Source: Vibrio mexicanus
GTDB lineage: Bacteria; Pseudomonadota; Gammaproteobacteria; Enterobacterales; Vibrionaceae
NCBI RefSeq assembly: GCF_001012815.1
Contig: NZ_JYJP01000086.1
Span: 1-55,490, forward strand
Direction: 5' to 3'
Length of the DNA stretch: 55,490 bases
The notes beneath the pieces were generated by a model, which did not search any database, was not told where the DNA came from, and saw only the letters and a program-made list of their open reading frames with translations. Positions within the stretch are counted from its first letter, which is position 1. The number at the start of each line of letters is the position of its first letter. Shown one piece after another: positions 54,496-55,490 of this stretch. A program made the translations under genes and the position numbers.

Positions 54496-55490
54496 CACTC
54501 CCCCTCCTTAAACCACAGGCCCATGTTGGCAAAAGCATTATACAAACTACTTTGCTCCAATGAGCGATTCATTCCTAAAGGGCGCCATTTCCATGCTTGC
54601 TTGGTTTTGTTATCGCGCACATCCATCACCATAGCGTGACGTACTCCTGTAGCAAAACGGCCTTCAACTCCTAAGATGTAGGGCATATAGCTATTGGTTA
54701 CTTCAACCAATTCTTTTTCTACATCGACAAAGAATCTGTGCTTCTTTGAAGCCGCCCAGGCGTATTTCCCTTCAGGCTTAAAGAGCGATATTCGGAACGC
54801 GCCGATTCGTAAGTGAGACCCTCATGCCAGATAAGAACTTTGAGTTCCTCATTGGTTTCTTCGTTTTCTACGCCAACTCCACCAAAATCAACTGTTGTTC
54901 TAATACCATCAATAATGAGACTAGTGTCATTAATTACCACATCAACCTGAGTCTTCTCATGAGTCTCTGCATCCCATTTATGAGTAGAGTGGCCTCTCTC
55001 GTCATGGACTCGGTAGTACAAATAGCTGCTGTCTTCTGCCCATAAAAAACCTATTGGACCACGGTAATCTAGACGATGTGTTTCGCCAGTTTGAAGGTCA
55101 TACACGGCTTTCCCAGAGCCAGAAAAGCCAAAGGCGAGATAGCGCATATTCGGCGAACGAACCATTTTCCCAGAACCTGATGCGGTTGGCGCAGGAAACT
55201 CATCTAACACCAAGCGTAAATCCGTACCATCTGTTTTCATGCTCCATACTTTGACTTGACCCTCATAATCGGTGTACATCGGGTGGCTTTCATCAGACAT
55301 ATTGGCCCAGTAGAACTGGATGCGGGGTAAATCGTAAGAACTGGCATCGCTTAGATCTTCTCGCGGCCACTCATTGGCGCGATAAATGTAGTAGCGCGGA
55401 AACAGCTTCTCTTGATAGTCAAACGTGCCCTTGTATTCGCTCACTTCACTGGGTGCCATCACGTAGTAATTGTGCTCTCCTACGTAAATT
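54495..55490 (-). CDS. Beta-propeller-like protein, partial at window end and frameshifted
   Basis: The frame is open to the window edge, so the true start lies outside. The part inside has about 330 residues with repeated blade-like strands (SGSGKMVRSPNMRYLAFGFSG, GKAVYDLQTGETHRLDY, LWAEDSSYLYYRVHDE), as in TolB- or WD40-like propellers. At about 54796 one base is missing: adding A on the plus strand (GGAACGC to GGAAACGC) continues RFRISLFKPEGKYAWAASKK into the second frame, which ends at 54495 in GLWFKEGE. As printed, the first frame stops at 54719. It is the first visible gene of the operon with the OmpA-domain protein. Function unknown. Confidence 0.65.

Noticed and set aside
49742..55490. 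MIX, Rhs or PAAR effector signatures in the right-end operon
   Set aside because: I looked for the short MIX pattern, Rhs repeats and PAAR-type motifs and found no convincing match.

Overview
The window looks like a chromosomal segment of a marine Vibrio, probably from the parahaemolyticus/alginolyticus/harveyi side of the genus. The support is near-identity in style to known Vibrio proteins (a FadR with the Vibrio-length insertion, Lrp, NhaB, DsbB, an LpoB/YcfL/ThiK/YcfP/Ndh series) and a type VI secretion (T6SS) locus laid out like V. parahaemolyticus T6SS1. Species assignment is inference from memory of these families; no search was run.

Left part (1-18.8 kb) is conserved housekeeping DNA. 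On the minus strand it reads hinT, a TPR lipoprotein (COG3014-like), ycfL, lpoB, thiK, ycfP, ndh. Next come a methyl-accepting chemotaxis protein on the plus strand, a stand-alone CARF-plus-nuclease protein of the VC1899/Card1 type, fadR divergent from nhaB-dsbB, then ftsK and lrp on the minus strand and ald on the plus strand. Two copies of a small inverted-repeat element (one cut by the window start) lie just after the stop codons of ndh and mcp.

Right part (18.8-55.5 kb) is a complete-looking T6SS island that starts just behind the ald terminator. It has four transcription blocks: (a) minus strand outer-membrane protein-tagH(FHA)-tssJ-tssK-tssL; (b) plus strand TagA/VasL-like gene-tssM-Lrp-type regulator; (c) minus strand hcp-vgrG-DUF3540-like-HEAT-like-DUF2169-thiolase-fold protein, then Ser/Thr kinase-tssA-tssB-tssC-tssE-tssF-tssG; (d) plus strand clpV(tssH)-sigma54 activator (vasH-like). 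TssJLM form the membrane complex, TssEFGK plus VgrG the baseplate and spike, TssBC and Hcp the sheath and tube, ClpV recycles the sheath, and kinase plus FHA protein suggest control by threonine phosphorylation. A sigma54-like promoter in front of hcp, next to the sigma54 activator gene, suggests how the secreted parts are switched on. After the island core, a minus-strand operon (beta-propeller-like protein, an 1124-residue protein with an OmpA-like domain, a 460-residue unknown) runs to the window end and is the best candidate for undescribed T6SS cargo or accessory functions.

A warning for any user: nine single-base deletions, each restoring a conserved family sequence when one base is put back (usually within a short run of identical bases), break thiK, dsbB, ftsK, tssB (twice), the kinase, the HEAT-like gene, vgrG and the beta-propeller gene. 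Because an intact FtsK is normally needed for growth and all events are deletions, these are more probably assembly errors than real pseudogenes. I therefore give the repaired extents as single features and state where each break lies.
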